From contig CAVTIV010000014.1 in assembly GCA_963734865.1 (NCBI GenBank), positions 1 through 64,000 on the forward strand: DNA of 64,000 nt, written 5' to 3'. The DNA comes from CBDCUW01 sp963734865 (GTDB lineage: Bacteria; Planctomycetota; Planctomycetia; Pirellulales; Pirellulaceae). Both the position numbers and the translations under genes were made by a program. Positions 25,824-34,563 of this stretch are shown in pieces (position 1 is the first letter of the stretch; the number at the start of each line of letters is the position of its first letter). The notes below the pieces were generated by a model. It was not told the DNA's origin and did not search any database. It saw nothing but the letters and a program-made list of their open reading frames with translations.

Positions 25824-27050
25824 GTGCATTTCGACCCGTTTGCGAACAATCCATTGCCTGAAACACCAGAAAAGTTGCCACTCCCAGCGGACCTGGAAGT
25901 CAAAGATGCCCAGCTGATTTTCAACTCGGTCTGGAAAGAGCTGCAAAAAGAATACGGCAAACAGAACCTTCGGTTTCCCAAAGAATTGATCTTGCTGGGA
26001 GGGGCTCCCGGTGCCGGAAAGGGGACCAATACGGACTTCATTCGCAAGGTCCGCGATATCGCTGCCGCCCCGATCGTGGTCAGCGACCTGTTGAGCACTC
26101 CCGAGGCCCAGAAGATCAAGGCCCAAGGCGGAATGGTTGGCGACCGGGAAGTGGTAGGCATTCTGTTCCGCAAGCTGCTGGAACCGAAACACCAGGCCGG
26201 CGCCATCCTGGACGGATTTCCACGCACCCAAGTCCAGGTGGAGTGCTTGAAAATGCTGTTTGACCAAATGAACGCGCTTCGTCGCGAATTCGCCGATTCG
26301 CCCGACCTGTTTCATTTCAAACAGCCGATCTTTCATATCATGGTTCTGTTCGTCGACGAGACCGAGAGCATCGCCCGTCAGTTGAAGCGGGGTCGGCAAG
26401 TGATCGCCCACAACGAAGAAGTCAAACGGTCCGGGATCGGCGAGTTTTGGGAAGAGCGACCCACGGACTTCAATGAAGCCCTGGCGCGGAATCGATATCG
26501 TGTTTTTAAAGAGAACACCTATGATGCGCTGGTGTCGTTGAAACAGATTTTTCACTTTCACTTCATCAATGCGCAAGCACGGCTGCAGGAAGTGCAAGAG
26601 AACATTCTTCGCGAGCTGGAGTACCAGAGTTCGCTGGAACTCGATCCCCGAACTTTCAATACGTTGAACTCCATTCCGGTGGCCAGCGCGATCGTCAAGC
26701 ACGCGCGCCGTGACTTGGTCAGCCGTTTGGACGGCTATGAGATTGAGCAGCCGGAGTTATTTCACCGGGTTGTCAAATTCATCACCGAAAAGATCATGCC
26801 GGTCATTGTGCGACACGCAATTTCGGGTCGCGCGAGTTTCAACTCCGAAGACCCGCTGCTGGAAAATGATCAGTCGCTTCCGATGTTGATCGACGTTTTT
26901 TCCGAACGCGGATACTTCGCCAGCGTCGACATCCGACGACACGGCGTTCCCAAACGATTCGATCTGACGACGGGCGAAATCGTTTATCATCACAAGAAGG
27001 TCTACCGGATTACGGTTCGATACAAAGGCTCCGAAATCCGCCGCGGTTAA
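25824..27050 (+). CDS. Adenylate-kinase-like nucleotide kinase with C-terminal extension
   Basis: About 408 residues from a GTG start (MHFDPFANNPLPE), preceded by GGTGAAG. Residues about 50-280 are a P-loop nucleoside monophosphate kinase: GGAPGAGKGT (Walker A), VSDLLSTPEA (NMP-binding), GAILDGFPRTQVQVE (adenylate kinase signature DGFPR) and RGRQVIAHNEE. The C-terminal 160 residues (VRHAISGRASFNSEDPLLEN, DVFSERGYFASVDIRRHGVP) are not part of adenylate kinase. The usual housekeeping adenylate kinase is about 215 residues, so this is a divergent paralogue of unknown substrate. The frame is open upstream to 25557, but that part looks non-coding. Confidence 0.8.
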   Translation: MHFDPFANNPLPETPEKLPLPADLEVKDAQLIFNSVWKELQKEYGKQNLRFPKELILLGGAPGAGKGTNTDFIRKVRDIAAAPIVVSDLLSTPEAQKIKAQGGMVGDREVVGILFRKLLEPKHQAGAILDGFPRTQVQVECLKMLFDQMNALRREFADSPDLFHFKQPIFHIMVLFVDETESIARQLKRGRQVIAHNEEVKRSGIGEFWEERPTDFNEALARNRYRVFKENTYDALVSLKQIFHFHFINAQARLQEVQENILRELEYQSSLELDPRTFNTLNSIPVASAIVKHARRDLVSRLDGYEIEQPELFHRVVKFITEKIMPVIVRHAISGRASFNSEDPLLENDQSLPMLIDVFSERGYFASVDIRRHGVPKRFDLTTGEIVYHHKKVYRITVRYKGSEIRRG

Positions 27051-27076
27051 CAGCCGGTGGTGTCTCGGGTGATACC

Positions 27077-28012
27077 CTAAAAATCGTAGTCGATGGCGTC
27101 CTTACTGGCGCGTGTGGAGAGGCTGGTGTATGTCGTGTAGTCGATGCTATAGCTGACAAAATGCACGCTGCCATCGACCATCGCGATGTGGCAGCCGCCT
27201 GGATGCCAACTCCAATAGTGCTGCAGATGAATGAAGTACTCCGTCAGCTTGTTATTCCCGTGAAAGAGTCCCTGGGTCGACGTCACGTAGTGTTCGCATT
27301 CATGGCCTCCGCAAATTGGCCAACCCCAGCCAAGGTTTTGCGGTATCGACCGTTCACCCAATAGGATCGTCTGCGATGTTCCGTCCAGTACATCACGAAA
27401 TTTCGTCTTACTGCGACTGTAGAACACTCCATTACCGTTGGTGATCCCGCCGCACCCAGAGAAGCTACCACCGATATCCGGGTCATTGCTTCCCGCCATC
27501 CCCAAGTAGTTGACTGGATACAGCACTCCCACATCACCCGAGAGCGGCAATGGACCATTGGGACCACTGAGAATCGATTCGCCACTAGCCGGGTCGCTCG
27601 GGCACATCAGAATGCCGATCGGCTCGGAACAAGGGTCCGCCGCACCGATCGCTTGCAAGTCCTTGATGTGCTTGCCGCAGTGCTGTTGCGAAAAATCGAT
27701 CGATGCGAATTTGGCGCCCTGTTCCAGAAATGGCAGGATTTGCGACACCATACCCCAGGAAAATGAATTCGGTAGCGGGTTGTAGCTGCCCGGCGGCAAG
27801 ACTTTGAACGCGGAATGATAGTTTTGCAGTGCCAGGGCAAACTGTTTGGAATTGTTCGCGCAGCTTGATTTTCTCGCCGCTTCACGAGTCGCCTGGACAG
27901 CGGGCAACAACAACCCGACCAGAATCCCAATGATCGCAATCGAGACCAGCAGCTCGATCAGCGTAAAACCGCGATGCGGTTTCCGGCGCGTGCTGGAATG
28001 GATGGTGTCCAT
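27077..28012 (-). CDS. DUF1559 pseudopilin-like protein
   Basis: About 311 residues. The N-terminus GFTLIELLVSIAIIGILVGL is a type IV pilin/type II secretion pseudopilin prepilin-peptidase site (G before F) with hydrophobic helix. The rest is the DUF1559 domain, expanded hugely in planctomycetes: PAVQATREAARKSSC, ALQNYHSAFKVLPPG, DGTSQTILLGERS and HPGGCHIAMVDGSVHFVS at the C-terminus. Exact role unknown; thought to form surface fibres or pseudopili. I chose the ATG giving MDTIHSSTRRK; the longer frame to 28216 contains a tandem repeat and no signal. It pairs with the lipoprotein upstream. Confidence 0.9.
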   Translation of the reverse strand: MDTIHSSTRRKPHRGFTLIELLVSIAIIGILVGLLLPAVQATREAARKSSCANNSKQFALALQNYHSAFKVLPPGSYNPLPNSFSWGMVSQILPFLEQGAKFASIDFSQQHCGKHIKDLQAIGAADPCSEPIGILMCPSDPASGESILSGPNGPLPLSGDVGVLYPVNYLGMAGSNDPDIGGSFSGCGGITNGNGVFYSRSKTKFRDVLDGTSQTILLGERSIPQNLGWGWPICGGHECEHYVTSTQGLFHGNNKLTEYFIHLQHYWSWHPGGCHIAMVDGSVHFVSYSIDYTTYTSLSTRASKDAIDYDF

Positions 28013-28086
28013 GAGAACTTGTGTGCCTGGGTATGCGTGGCCAATTCGCGTGAGTATTCGCTTGACGATCAGCGACACCCCGAACC

Positions 28087-28155
28087 CCGTTGGACGCGAT
28101 CGCGGGATTCCCGTTGGACGCGATCGCGGGATTCCCGTTGGACGCGATCGCGGGG
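28087..28155 (+). repeat. 24-bp tandem repeat
   Basis: A 24-bp unit beginning CCGTTGGACGCGATCGCGGG is present at 28087-28110 and 28111-28134 with a third, partial copy to 28155. It lies between the lipoprotein stop and the DUF1559 start. Confidence 0.95.
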
Positions 28156-28172
28156 CGGTGAATCGCAAAATC

Positions 28173-28676
28173 TTAGGGCGGATCGAACACAAAATCAAAG
28201 TCTTTTCGATCGTCACCCTGGTCGGTGATCGTGTACTGGGTCACCCAGCGGTTCTGTGGCGTTTCCGTCGAATCGGTGGGATTTGACCGCCGAGATCGGG
28301 CGAGACCACGCTTTGCGGTTTCCTCGGTCAGCGAATCTGCCGGATCGCGATCGACGTTGCTGTCACTCTGTCGACCAAGATCCATTCCCACGATCACCCG
28401 ATAGTTGCCCGAATAGGGACCGTTTTCACTCGTGAATTCGTACCGCCCGTTGACGATCGCGGTGGTCGCCGCAGGACCAACGGTGTTGCTGGCAGGAAGA
28501 AAGCTGATCGAGCCTTGAACCACTTGCATTGCATTGATCCGCACGATTCCGCTCAGCGCATGACGCGGACTTGTGGACCGATCGCATCCGGCGATCGGCA
28601 CGAGTGTGAACATCAGCAACGCAGCGATCAGGTTCGCTGTGCCCCGCCATTGGCGCTCGCAATCTTTCCGATCCAC
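28173..28676 (-). CDS. Small lipoprotein with carboxypeptidase-regulatory-like fold
   Basis: About 167 residues with a lipoprotein signal (LIAALLMFTLVPIAGCDR, lipobox PIAGC). The mature protein (HALSGIVRINAMQVVQGSIS, then IVNGRYEFTSENGPYSGNYR and VIVG) matches the small beta-sandwich lipoproteins that accompany DUF1559 genes in planctomycetes. It is followed by the DUF1559 gene at 27077-28012 and is probably co-transcribed with it. Confidence 0.8.
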   Translation of the reverse strand: MDRKDCERQWRGTANLIAALLMFTLVPIAGCDRSTSPRHALSGIVRINAMQVVQGSISFLPASNTVGPAATTAIVNGRYEFTSENGPYSGNYRVIVGMDLGRQSDSNVDRDPADSLTEETAKRGLARSRRSNPTDSTETPQNRWVTQYTITDQGDDRKDFDFVFDPP

Positions 28677-28680
28677 GGCT

Positions 28681-30453
28681 CTACTTCTTCGTCACGTAGG
28701 CGTAGTACGCTCCGTACTGCTTTCCATCGGCAGTCTCGAATATCGCTTCCATTTGTGTCTTCCCTGCCTTCAGCTGTAGATCAAACTTGACCTCCAACGC
28801 ATCGGCTGGAACCATGTGACTGGCCGAAACATCGCCGATCTTTAGCGAGACTTTCGTCGGATCGATCGATTTGCCGGGAGTCGTACGATAGGCCTTCACG
28901 CCGGGGACTGGCGGGCCAGGTTCGAGCGCTGCACGGATCGCGGCATTCGCTTCTTCGGGCCAGCGACGCAACCGTATCTCGTACTCGCCATCCTGGACAA
29001 CTTTGACATTCCAGAAACCGGTGTTTCCTTTGCCCGTCATCGCCATGCGAATCTGGCTCTGGTTCCAGGGCGTTGAATCCGTCGTGATCCAGTCATGTGA
29101 AGTCAATCGCGCGGGGTTGTCGGCAGGATGACCCAGATAGATTGCGGTTGCGTTCGAAAAACTGGGTTCCAATTCAGTCCACCAGGCTTCGTAAAATTGA
29201 GTCAGCCGCTGGACGACGGACGGATGATCTTTGGCGACGTCATTTTGCTGACCAGGGTCAGCCTTGATGTCGTACAGTTCGCGTCCATTGATCAGTCGCC
29301 AGCGCGACGTCATGACGGCACTTTTTCGCCACTTGATCGGATCCTTGACGCGCTGCGAATCGGTCACCAACATACGATCTGGCCACGACTTGCCGTCGTT
29401 TTTCATCAATAGCGGCTTGATCGTCGTGCCGTCGAATTTCACACCACTGGGCGGCCTGATTTGACAAAGATCGATCAGCGTCGGCAGGACGTCGACGTAG
29501 GCGGTAATCGGCTCCACGTCGCGACCGCCGGTCAAGCCGCCGTGGGGCCAATGAACAAAGAACGGAACGCGGTGACCGCCGTCATATTCGCTGCCCTTTT
29601 TGCCTCGCATCTGGGCATTGAAAACTTGTTCACCCGATGAGGTGCCGTTGTCGGTCGTGAAAATAAAGATCGTGTTGTCGGTCAAATCTTCCTGGTCCAG
29701 AAACGCTCGCAACTGACCGACATTTGCGTCGATGTTCGCGATCATTCCGTAGAAGTTGGCCAGGTTCACGTTTTGATCTTGGTACGGCTCGCTGTACTCC
29801 TTCGGTGAATGCATCGGACCGTGTGGGGCATTTGTCGCGATGTACGCCAGAAACGGCTTGTCCGCCTCCTTCTGTGTCTTGATGAACTTCTTGGCGTAGT
29901 CAAAAAAAACATCGGTGCAGAATCCCTCGACCGGTTCCGGTGTGCCGTTGTGCCAATAGCTGCCGTCAAAGTAGGCGTTATCCCAATAGTCGGGAGTTTG
30001 GCCGACGCCGCCGCCACCGTGGCGCATCACCTCGGTAAATCCGCGATCCTCCGGCCGGTACGGATAATTATCGCCGAGGTGCCACTTGCCAAACATCCCC
30101 GTGGCATATCCGTTGTCTTGAAAGACTTGGCCCATCGTGATTTCGTTTTCGCGAAGCATCGATCGTCCCATGATCGTATGCCAAACACCGGTACGGTTCG
30201 TCCAATGACCCGTCAAGAAGGCGGATCGCGTCGGCGAGCAGGTGGGTGCAACGTGGTAATCCCGTAACCGAACCGATTCGGTATAGAGCTTGTCGACCTG
30301 AGGCGTCTGGACGATCGGATTGCCATGACACGACAAATCGCCGTAACCCTGGTCGTCCGTGATGACAATCACAACATTCGGCTTGTCAGCCGCCAGGAGA
30401 ACACCGGAGCACATTGCGCCAGCAGCGATGGCAAACAGGCAAATACGTGGCAT
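28681..30453 (-). CDS. Arylsulfatase, secreted
   Basis: Formylglycine-dependent sulfatase of 590 residues with a signal peptide (LFAIAAGAMCSGVLLAAD). Motifs: VVIVITDDQGYGDLSCHGNP (metal-binding Asp pair), PTCSPTRSAFLTGHW (C-x-P-x-R plus second signature), GKWHLGDNYPYRPEDRGF, FLAYIATNAPHGPMH and FIFTTDNGTSSGEQ. After the catalytic domain, a C-terminal beta-rich part (EYEIRLRRWPEEANAAIRAA) is common on planctomycete sulfatases. It likely desulfates a polysaccharide in the periplasm or outside. Neighbours DUF1080 and DUF1559 genes run in the same direction. Confidence 0.93.
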   Translation of the reverse strand: MPRICLFAIAAGAMCSGVLLAADKPNVVIVITDDQGYGDLSCHGNPIVQTPQVDKLYTESVRLRDYHVAPTCSPTRSAFLTGHWTNRTGVWHTIMGRSMLRENEITMGQVFQDNGYATGMFGKWHLGDNYPYRPEDRGFTEVMRHGGGGVGQTPDYWDNAYFDGSYWHNGTPEPVEGFCTDVFFDYAKKFIKTQKEADKPFLAYIATNAPHGPMHSPKEYSEPYQDQNVNLANFYGMIANIDANVGQLRAFLDQEDLTDNTIFIFTTDNGTSSGEQVFNAQMRGKKGSEYDGGHRVPFFVHWPHGGLTGGRDVEPITAYVDVLPTLIDLCQIRPPSGVKFDGTTIKPLLMKNDGKSWPDRMLVTDSQRVKDPIKWRKSAVMTSRWRLINGRELYDIKADPGQQNDVAKDHPSVVQRLTQFYEAWWTELEPSFSNATAIYLGHPADNPARLTSHDWITTDSTPWNQSQIRMAMTGKGNTGFWNVKVVQDGEYEIRLRRWPEEANAAIRAALEPGPPVPGVKAYRTTPGKSIDPTKVSLKIGDVSASHMVPADALEVKFDLQLKAGKTQMEAIFETADGKQYGAYYAYVTKK

Positions 30454-30579
30454 GACAGTTGGAAACTCCGTGGAATGACCGTTGATGAAAACCGAACGCC
30501 CGACCGTGTTCTGTTCAGAAATTGTAAACGAACGAGCCTCAAGCGAGTCAACTGTCGCTCCAGGTCAGCTGCCCGCCGG

Positions 30580-31899
30580 CTACTTCCCCGTTGCCGGGAG
30601 CTCCTTGATGGAGATGTTTTTGAATTCGACAGGGTCATTGTGTCCGGCAAAACCAAAGAAACCGCTGATCCGCTCTTTGCCCGGATGCGGATTCCCGCCC
30701 ATGAATTCGCTGACGGTCGAAAGGTCGGTATCAAGGATGACGTTGCCGTTGAGTTCAACTTTGATCTTGCTGCCATCGACGGTCACCTGTTGGTAGTTCC
30801 ACTGTCCCGCCTCACGCAAGAATCCGCGTTTGGCAGCCACCATCCCGTAAGCGCTGCCGTGGTACTGGCGTTCGTCTAGCTTGGCGTAACCGGGATCTTC
30901 GGAATCGAGCACCTGCAGTTCTGTCATCGCTTGATAGGCCGGATCACCCGTGCCAGGCGAACGGATCGCAAGTCCGTTGTTGCCGTGGGGCGGAAGGCGA
31001 AATTCCAGACGCACCACAAAATTGGCGTAATCTTTCTCGGTCAACAGCATCCCACCTTTCCCGGCTTTGCATCGGATCGCACCATCAACCACCTCGTAGT
31101 TGTCGACGCTGCCCTGCCAACCCGATAGATCCGTACCGTTAAAAAGTGATTCAAAGCCTTGCGGTCGGATCTCTTGCAGCGCCTCATTGGCTTGTTCGGG
31201 CGAAAGCTCGCGCAGCCAGATGTTCTTCCAACGGATTTCTCCGCCGTGAGTCTGTAACTCGATCGGTCCGGTGGCGAACAGCGGTGACTCGCGGTCCCAA
31301 TAGTTTTCCATGATCGCGTTGTCGACCACCAGCTTTCCGTTCAACGTCACGCTCGTTCTGGCACCGATCTGTCGAATGTGAAACCGGTTCCACTCGCCAA
31401 ATGGCTTGTCAGCCAAAACCGCGGGATCCTTTCCCGGTGCTCCTTTGCTGTTGTTCCACAATCCACCGCTGCCCAAGTCGGAACCGATTGCAAATTTGCC
31501 TTCGTCGGTGTAGTCCCAAATCTGAACCTGTGGATTGCCCTTCAAGTAGATTCCGCTGTCCGCGCCGGCCACGGTCTTGTAGTCGATCATCAACTCGTAG
31601 TCGCGGTAGTCCTTGTCAGTGACCAGGTAAGCACCGTGACCATCATTGACCAATTCACCGTTTTCGACAGTCCAGTGCTGCTTGGCGTCGGCCATCCACT
31701 CGTCGAGCTTTGCCTGACGCTCCGATTCGGGCATCTCGGCCAGTTTGATCGGGCTGAAGTGCGGCATGCCATGCCAACCATCGAGCGACTTGCCGTCGAA
31801 AATGGGGTGGAAACCCCGCGGCGGTGTTTCCGCCCAGATAGCACTACTCAACGAGACCGTTGCAAAAATCGACAGCGCGAACGAGGCAGTTCTATTCAT
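30580..31899 (-). CDS. Secreted protein with two DUF1080 domains
   Basis: About 439 residues from the ATG giving MNRTASFALSIFATVSLSSA (signal peptide ending AIWA); the longer frame to 32040 is not a plausible N-terminus. Two DUF1080 domains in tandem: the first with FHPIFDGKSLDGWHGMPHF, DSGIYLKGNPQVQIWDY and IRWKNIWLREL; the second with FESLFNGTDLSGWQGSVD, NNGLAIRSPG and VEFKNISIKEL. It sits 127 bp downstream of the sulfatase start region and in the same orientation, suggesting joint use on a sulfated glycan (inference). Confidence 0.9.
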   Translation of the reverse strand: MNRTASFALSIFATVSLSSAIWAETPPRGFHPIFDGKSLDGWHGMPHFSPIKLAEMPESERQAKLDEWMADAKQHWTVENGELVNDGHGAYLVTDKDYRDYELMIDYKTVAGADSGIYLKGNPQVQIWDYTDEGKFAIGSDLGSGGLWNNSKGAPGKDPAVLADKPFGEWNRFHIRQIGARTSVTLNGKLVVDNAIMENYWDRESPLFATGPIELQTHGGEIRWKNIWLRELSPEQANEALQEIRPQGFESLFNGTDLSGWQGSVDNYEVVDGAIRCKAGKGGMLLTEKDYANFVVRLEFRLPPHGNNGLAIRSPGTGDPAYQAMTELQVLDSEDPGYAKLDERQYHGSAYGMVAAKRGFLREAGQWNYQQVTVDGSKIKVELNGNVILDTDLSTVSEFMGGNPHPGKERISGFFGFAGHNDPVEFKNISIKELPATGK

Positions 31900-32203
31900 A
31901 TCAGAAGTTCCGAGGCAGGCATCGAAGGTGGGACAAAGACTCTGAATCAAGGATTGTACTTCGTTTCGATCTGGCGTGGACGGTGGGGCACCGACATCGC
32001 CCGAGAACCGCTCGAGGCAGAATTGTCGGGTGGGCCCCAAGGCGCGTCAGTGATGCGGGGTTCCAGCAACCGCAAATTCGTGGTTCGCTGCGGCCTACGA
32101 GCCAGTTCAGCCATCCGCCATGCCCACCTTCGTCACTGCCGCAGTGTCGATTCGCTCCGTTTCGGCCTGAGAGCGTCGGCGCAGGCGAGCATCGCGTCCT
32201 GGG
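31900..32203. other. Intergenic stretch, nothing recognised
   Basis: No gene, hairpin or repeat that I can support; probably the promoter region of the DUF1080 gene. Confidence 0.5.
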
Positions 32204-33442
32204 CTACCATCTCCTGAGACCTTCATCCGGAAACGCATTTTGAAGATCCCTCAGCTCTGCCTCATCGGCGAGTCCTAAATCGGGATTCTGCAATCGGGCC
32301 ATCGAGGCGACAATTGCTTGCTCTGCTTCGTTCAGTCGATCGGATCGATAGAGGTATAGCCAGTGAAGATTCTTCAATTGGGCGATGTGCCGCAGTCCTT
32401 GTTCGTTGACGTTCACAAATCGGACCGACAATCGCTCGAGATTGTGCAAACCCCGCAACGACGCGAGTCCTTCGTTGCTGATCTCGGTGGCATCAAGGTA
32501 CAAATGCTTCAGCTGGCTCATTCGACCAAGCTTGGCAAGCCCTTCGTCGTTAAGGGAAGTTCCCGACAGATCAAGTACTTCGATTCGGTCGAGCGATTCG
32601 AGACCATCGCCGCGGAATTCCGCCGATCCACCGAAATTGAGTCCCCGCAGGTTCGGAAGTGGTGGAAGACGCAAAATGTCCACCGGCGAGCTATCGTCGC
32701 TGACGTGATAAACCGAGAGATCCAGAACGATCAACCGGGGAAGCGATGTCAATACGTCTAGCTGCTGGTTCGTGACTTCGCCGCGAACCTTCACGTATTG
32801 CAGATGTTTCAATTCGGCCAGCAGGGGCAACTCTTCACCAGCGACGTTGAACCCAACGATGCGATCGAAAACGGAAGTGTATGGATGGGTGCGTAACTCC
32901 TTGACCCAGGCGATACGACTGGGTTGCCATCGAGCGCGATCGAATGCTCGATTACCCCAATTCACACTCTTGGAAGTCAGCACGGTGATCTTTTCGAGGA
33001 CGCGTTCCTCTTTCGCGTGGATCGAATCATGGTACGCCAGAATGCTAAAACAAACCGCGACAAATCCGGCGACGCTCAAGACATCAATGACATGCATTTG
33101 CAACAGGGTCACGTGTCGTTGACGCCACCGTTCAAACAAATGCACCGAGATCCACAGAACGCATCCGGCAAAAAGGAGGTCCAGAAAAAGTCGCACGATA
33201 CTGAACCAGGTCACGGAACTTCCCACTAGCCAGTAGGACAAACGGATTGTTGGCGGTGAACCGGAGGACACGAACGGGTCACGACGCAAATAGGTCCAGG
33301 GCCAGCCGTGCAAACATTCCCTGTGCTCTTGGAAGCGAGGATAAGTTGGATTCAGCGAATCTTTTGCTGCCAGCACATCCCAACGGATGGCGATTCGACC
33401 GGGCCAATTGAGCAGCAACAACACCAGAAACATCAAGCACAC
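32204..33442 (-). CDS. Membrane protein with leucine-rich repeats
   Basis: About 412 residues. The N-terminal half has three to four hydrophobic segments (CLMFLVLLLLNWPGRIA, WFSIVRLFLDLLFAGCVLWI and VIDVLSVAGFVAVCFSILAY). The C-terminal half is a leucine-rich-repeat array (LKHLQYVKVRGEVTNQQLDV, RIEVLDLSGTSLNDEGLAKL, LKHLYLDATEISNEGLASL, LHNLERLSVRFVNVNEQGL). It is probably anchored in the membrane with the LRR on one side as a protein-binding surface; partner unknown. It overlaps the upstream membrane protein frame by 164 bp; the overlap may be shortened if one of the two has a frame error. Confidence 0.8.
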   Translation of the reverse strand: MCLMFLVLLLLNWPGRIAIRWDVLAAKDSLNPTYPRFQEHRECLHGWPWTYLRRDPFVSSGSPPTIRLSYWLVGSSVTWFSIVRLFLDLLFAGCVLWISVHLFERWRQRHVTLLQMHVIDVLSVAGFVAVCFSILAYHDSIHAKEERVLEKITVLTSKSVNWGNRAFDRARWQPSRIAWVKELRTHPYTSVFDRIVGFNVAGEELPLLAELKHLQYVKVRGEVTNQQLDVLTSLPRLIVLDLSVYHVSDDSSPVDILRLPPLPNLRGLNFGGSAEFRGDGLESLDRIEVLDLSGTSLNDEGLAKLGRMSQLKHLYLDATEISNEGLASLRGLHNLERLSVRFVNVNEQGLRHIAQLKNLHWLYLYRSDRLNEAEQAIVASMARLQNPDLGLADEAELRDLQNAFPDEGLRRW

Positions 33443-34400
33443 TCACGACGTATGTTGTCGCGTGCCATGGCCTTCGCTGCGTTTGAGTGTTCGGTGATGC
33501 AGCGTTATGGAACATCAGATGGAAGTTGGATCGCCACATTCTGGTGGTCGGATGTGTGATGACGGACGCGCAGACCCTTACGACGATTGTCGAACAAAGA
33601 AAGGCCACCATCGCAAGATAGGCTGGACGCAGCATCCAAGCAACTCGCCATGGACCGGTCTGAGAACTCATTCCCAATAGCTCGAACACGACGCCACATA
33701 GAATCAACAGAGTCGCTATCGCAAAAGAAAACCAACATGTCCATCGCCAAGATTGCCGCTGGTGCCGAAACGAGTGCAAGTTGAAAGCGATCGGCAAAAA
33801 GTAGCAGCAAACAAGCGGAAAATCGCGAATGGCTGTCTGGATCTCGAGCACAGAGGTTTCAACAATCGACAATGGCAGCTTGACCGGCATCCATTGCGGA
33901 AAATCAAGATGCCGGCGAATCACCTGGACCGGGCCCCATAAGACCGCAGTGAAGACGACCCAAACCGCAATCGTCCCTGTCCATTGCGAATACTGCTTTC
34001 GGGCGACGGCAAGAACTAGGCAAGCCAGGGCCAGGATCACCGCCGAGATTGACCAACGCCAAAGAGTCCAATGATCCACCGTCCGATGATAAAAGAATCG
34101 GTGGATCGATTCCAACGTGGTATCCACATTGGGTAGTGAGGAACTGATCAACACCGATATGACCAGGAAAGTAACATACTCGGCCGGATGGACCGGTCGC
34201 CGATAACGGGCCTGTCGAGCGATGATCGCCAAACCGACCGCGATCGGAATCGCCAGAATCGTGGAGGCACCCGCCCACACCGGTGGAACGCCCCCGGCGG
34301 TCGAGAGAATCGACCACACAACCGCAAACCCCAATGCGATCACCAGCATGTCGGAGATTGTGATGCCACGTGGCTCGATGGATGTCGCCGCCCGATTCAA
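33279..34400 (-). CDS. Polytopic membrane protein
   Basis: About 373 residues, seven or more hydrophobic segments: MLVIALGFAVVWSILSTAG, ILAIPIAVGLAIIA, YVTFLVISVLISSSL, ISAVILALACLVLAVA, TIAVWVVFTAVLWGPVQVI, FSFAIATLLILCGVVFELLG and PAYLAMVAFLCSTIVVRVCA. No recognised family. The last 55 or so residues lie in a region that also encodes the well-formed N-terminus of the LRR protein, so the real end may be near 33440 with a frame error. The same-strand, overlapping layout suggests a two-gene unit. Confidence 0.65.
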   Translation of the reverse strand: MNRAATSIEPRGITISDMLVIALGFAVVWSILSTAGGVPPVWAGASTILAIPIAVGLAIIARQARYRRPVHPAEYVTFLVISVLISSSLPNVDTTLESIHRFFYHRTVDHWTLWRWSISAVILALACLVLAVARKQYSQWTGTIAVWVVFTAVLWGPVQVIRRHLDFPQWMPVKLPLSIVETSVLEIQTAIRDFPLVCCYFLPIAFNLHSFRHQRQSWRWTCWFSFAIATLLILCGVVFELLGMSSQTGPWRVAWMLRPAYLAMVAFLCSTIVVRVCASVITHPTTRMWRSNFHLMFHNAASPNTQTQRRPWHATTYVVSVLDVSGVVAAQLARSNRHPLGCAGSKRFAESNLSSLPRAQGMFARLALDLFAS

Positions 34401-34563
34401 AGCCGAATTCCGCGCAAGATGAAGGTGCGAAGTCTTGTCGGGTGAGACAAGGGAAACCCAAGCACACGATCACAAAACACACCGATTCCTCGCTCCGCCG
34501 ACGCGATGTCCGACCGATTGGTTTACCAGGTCGAAAGGGATCAATCGAAGTGTTTGCTATCCA

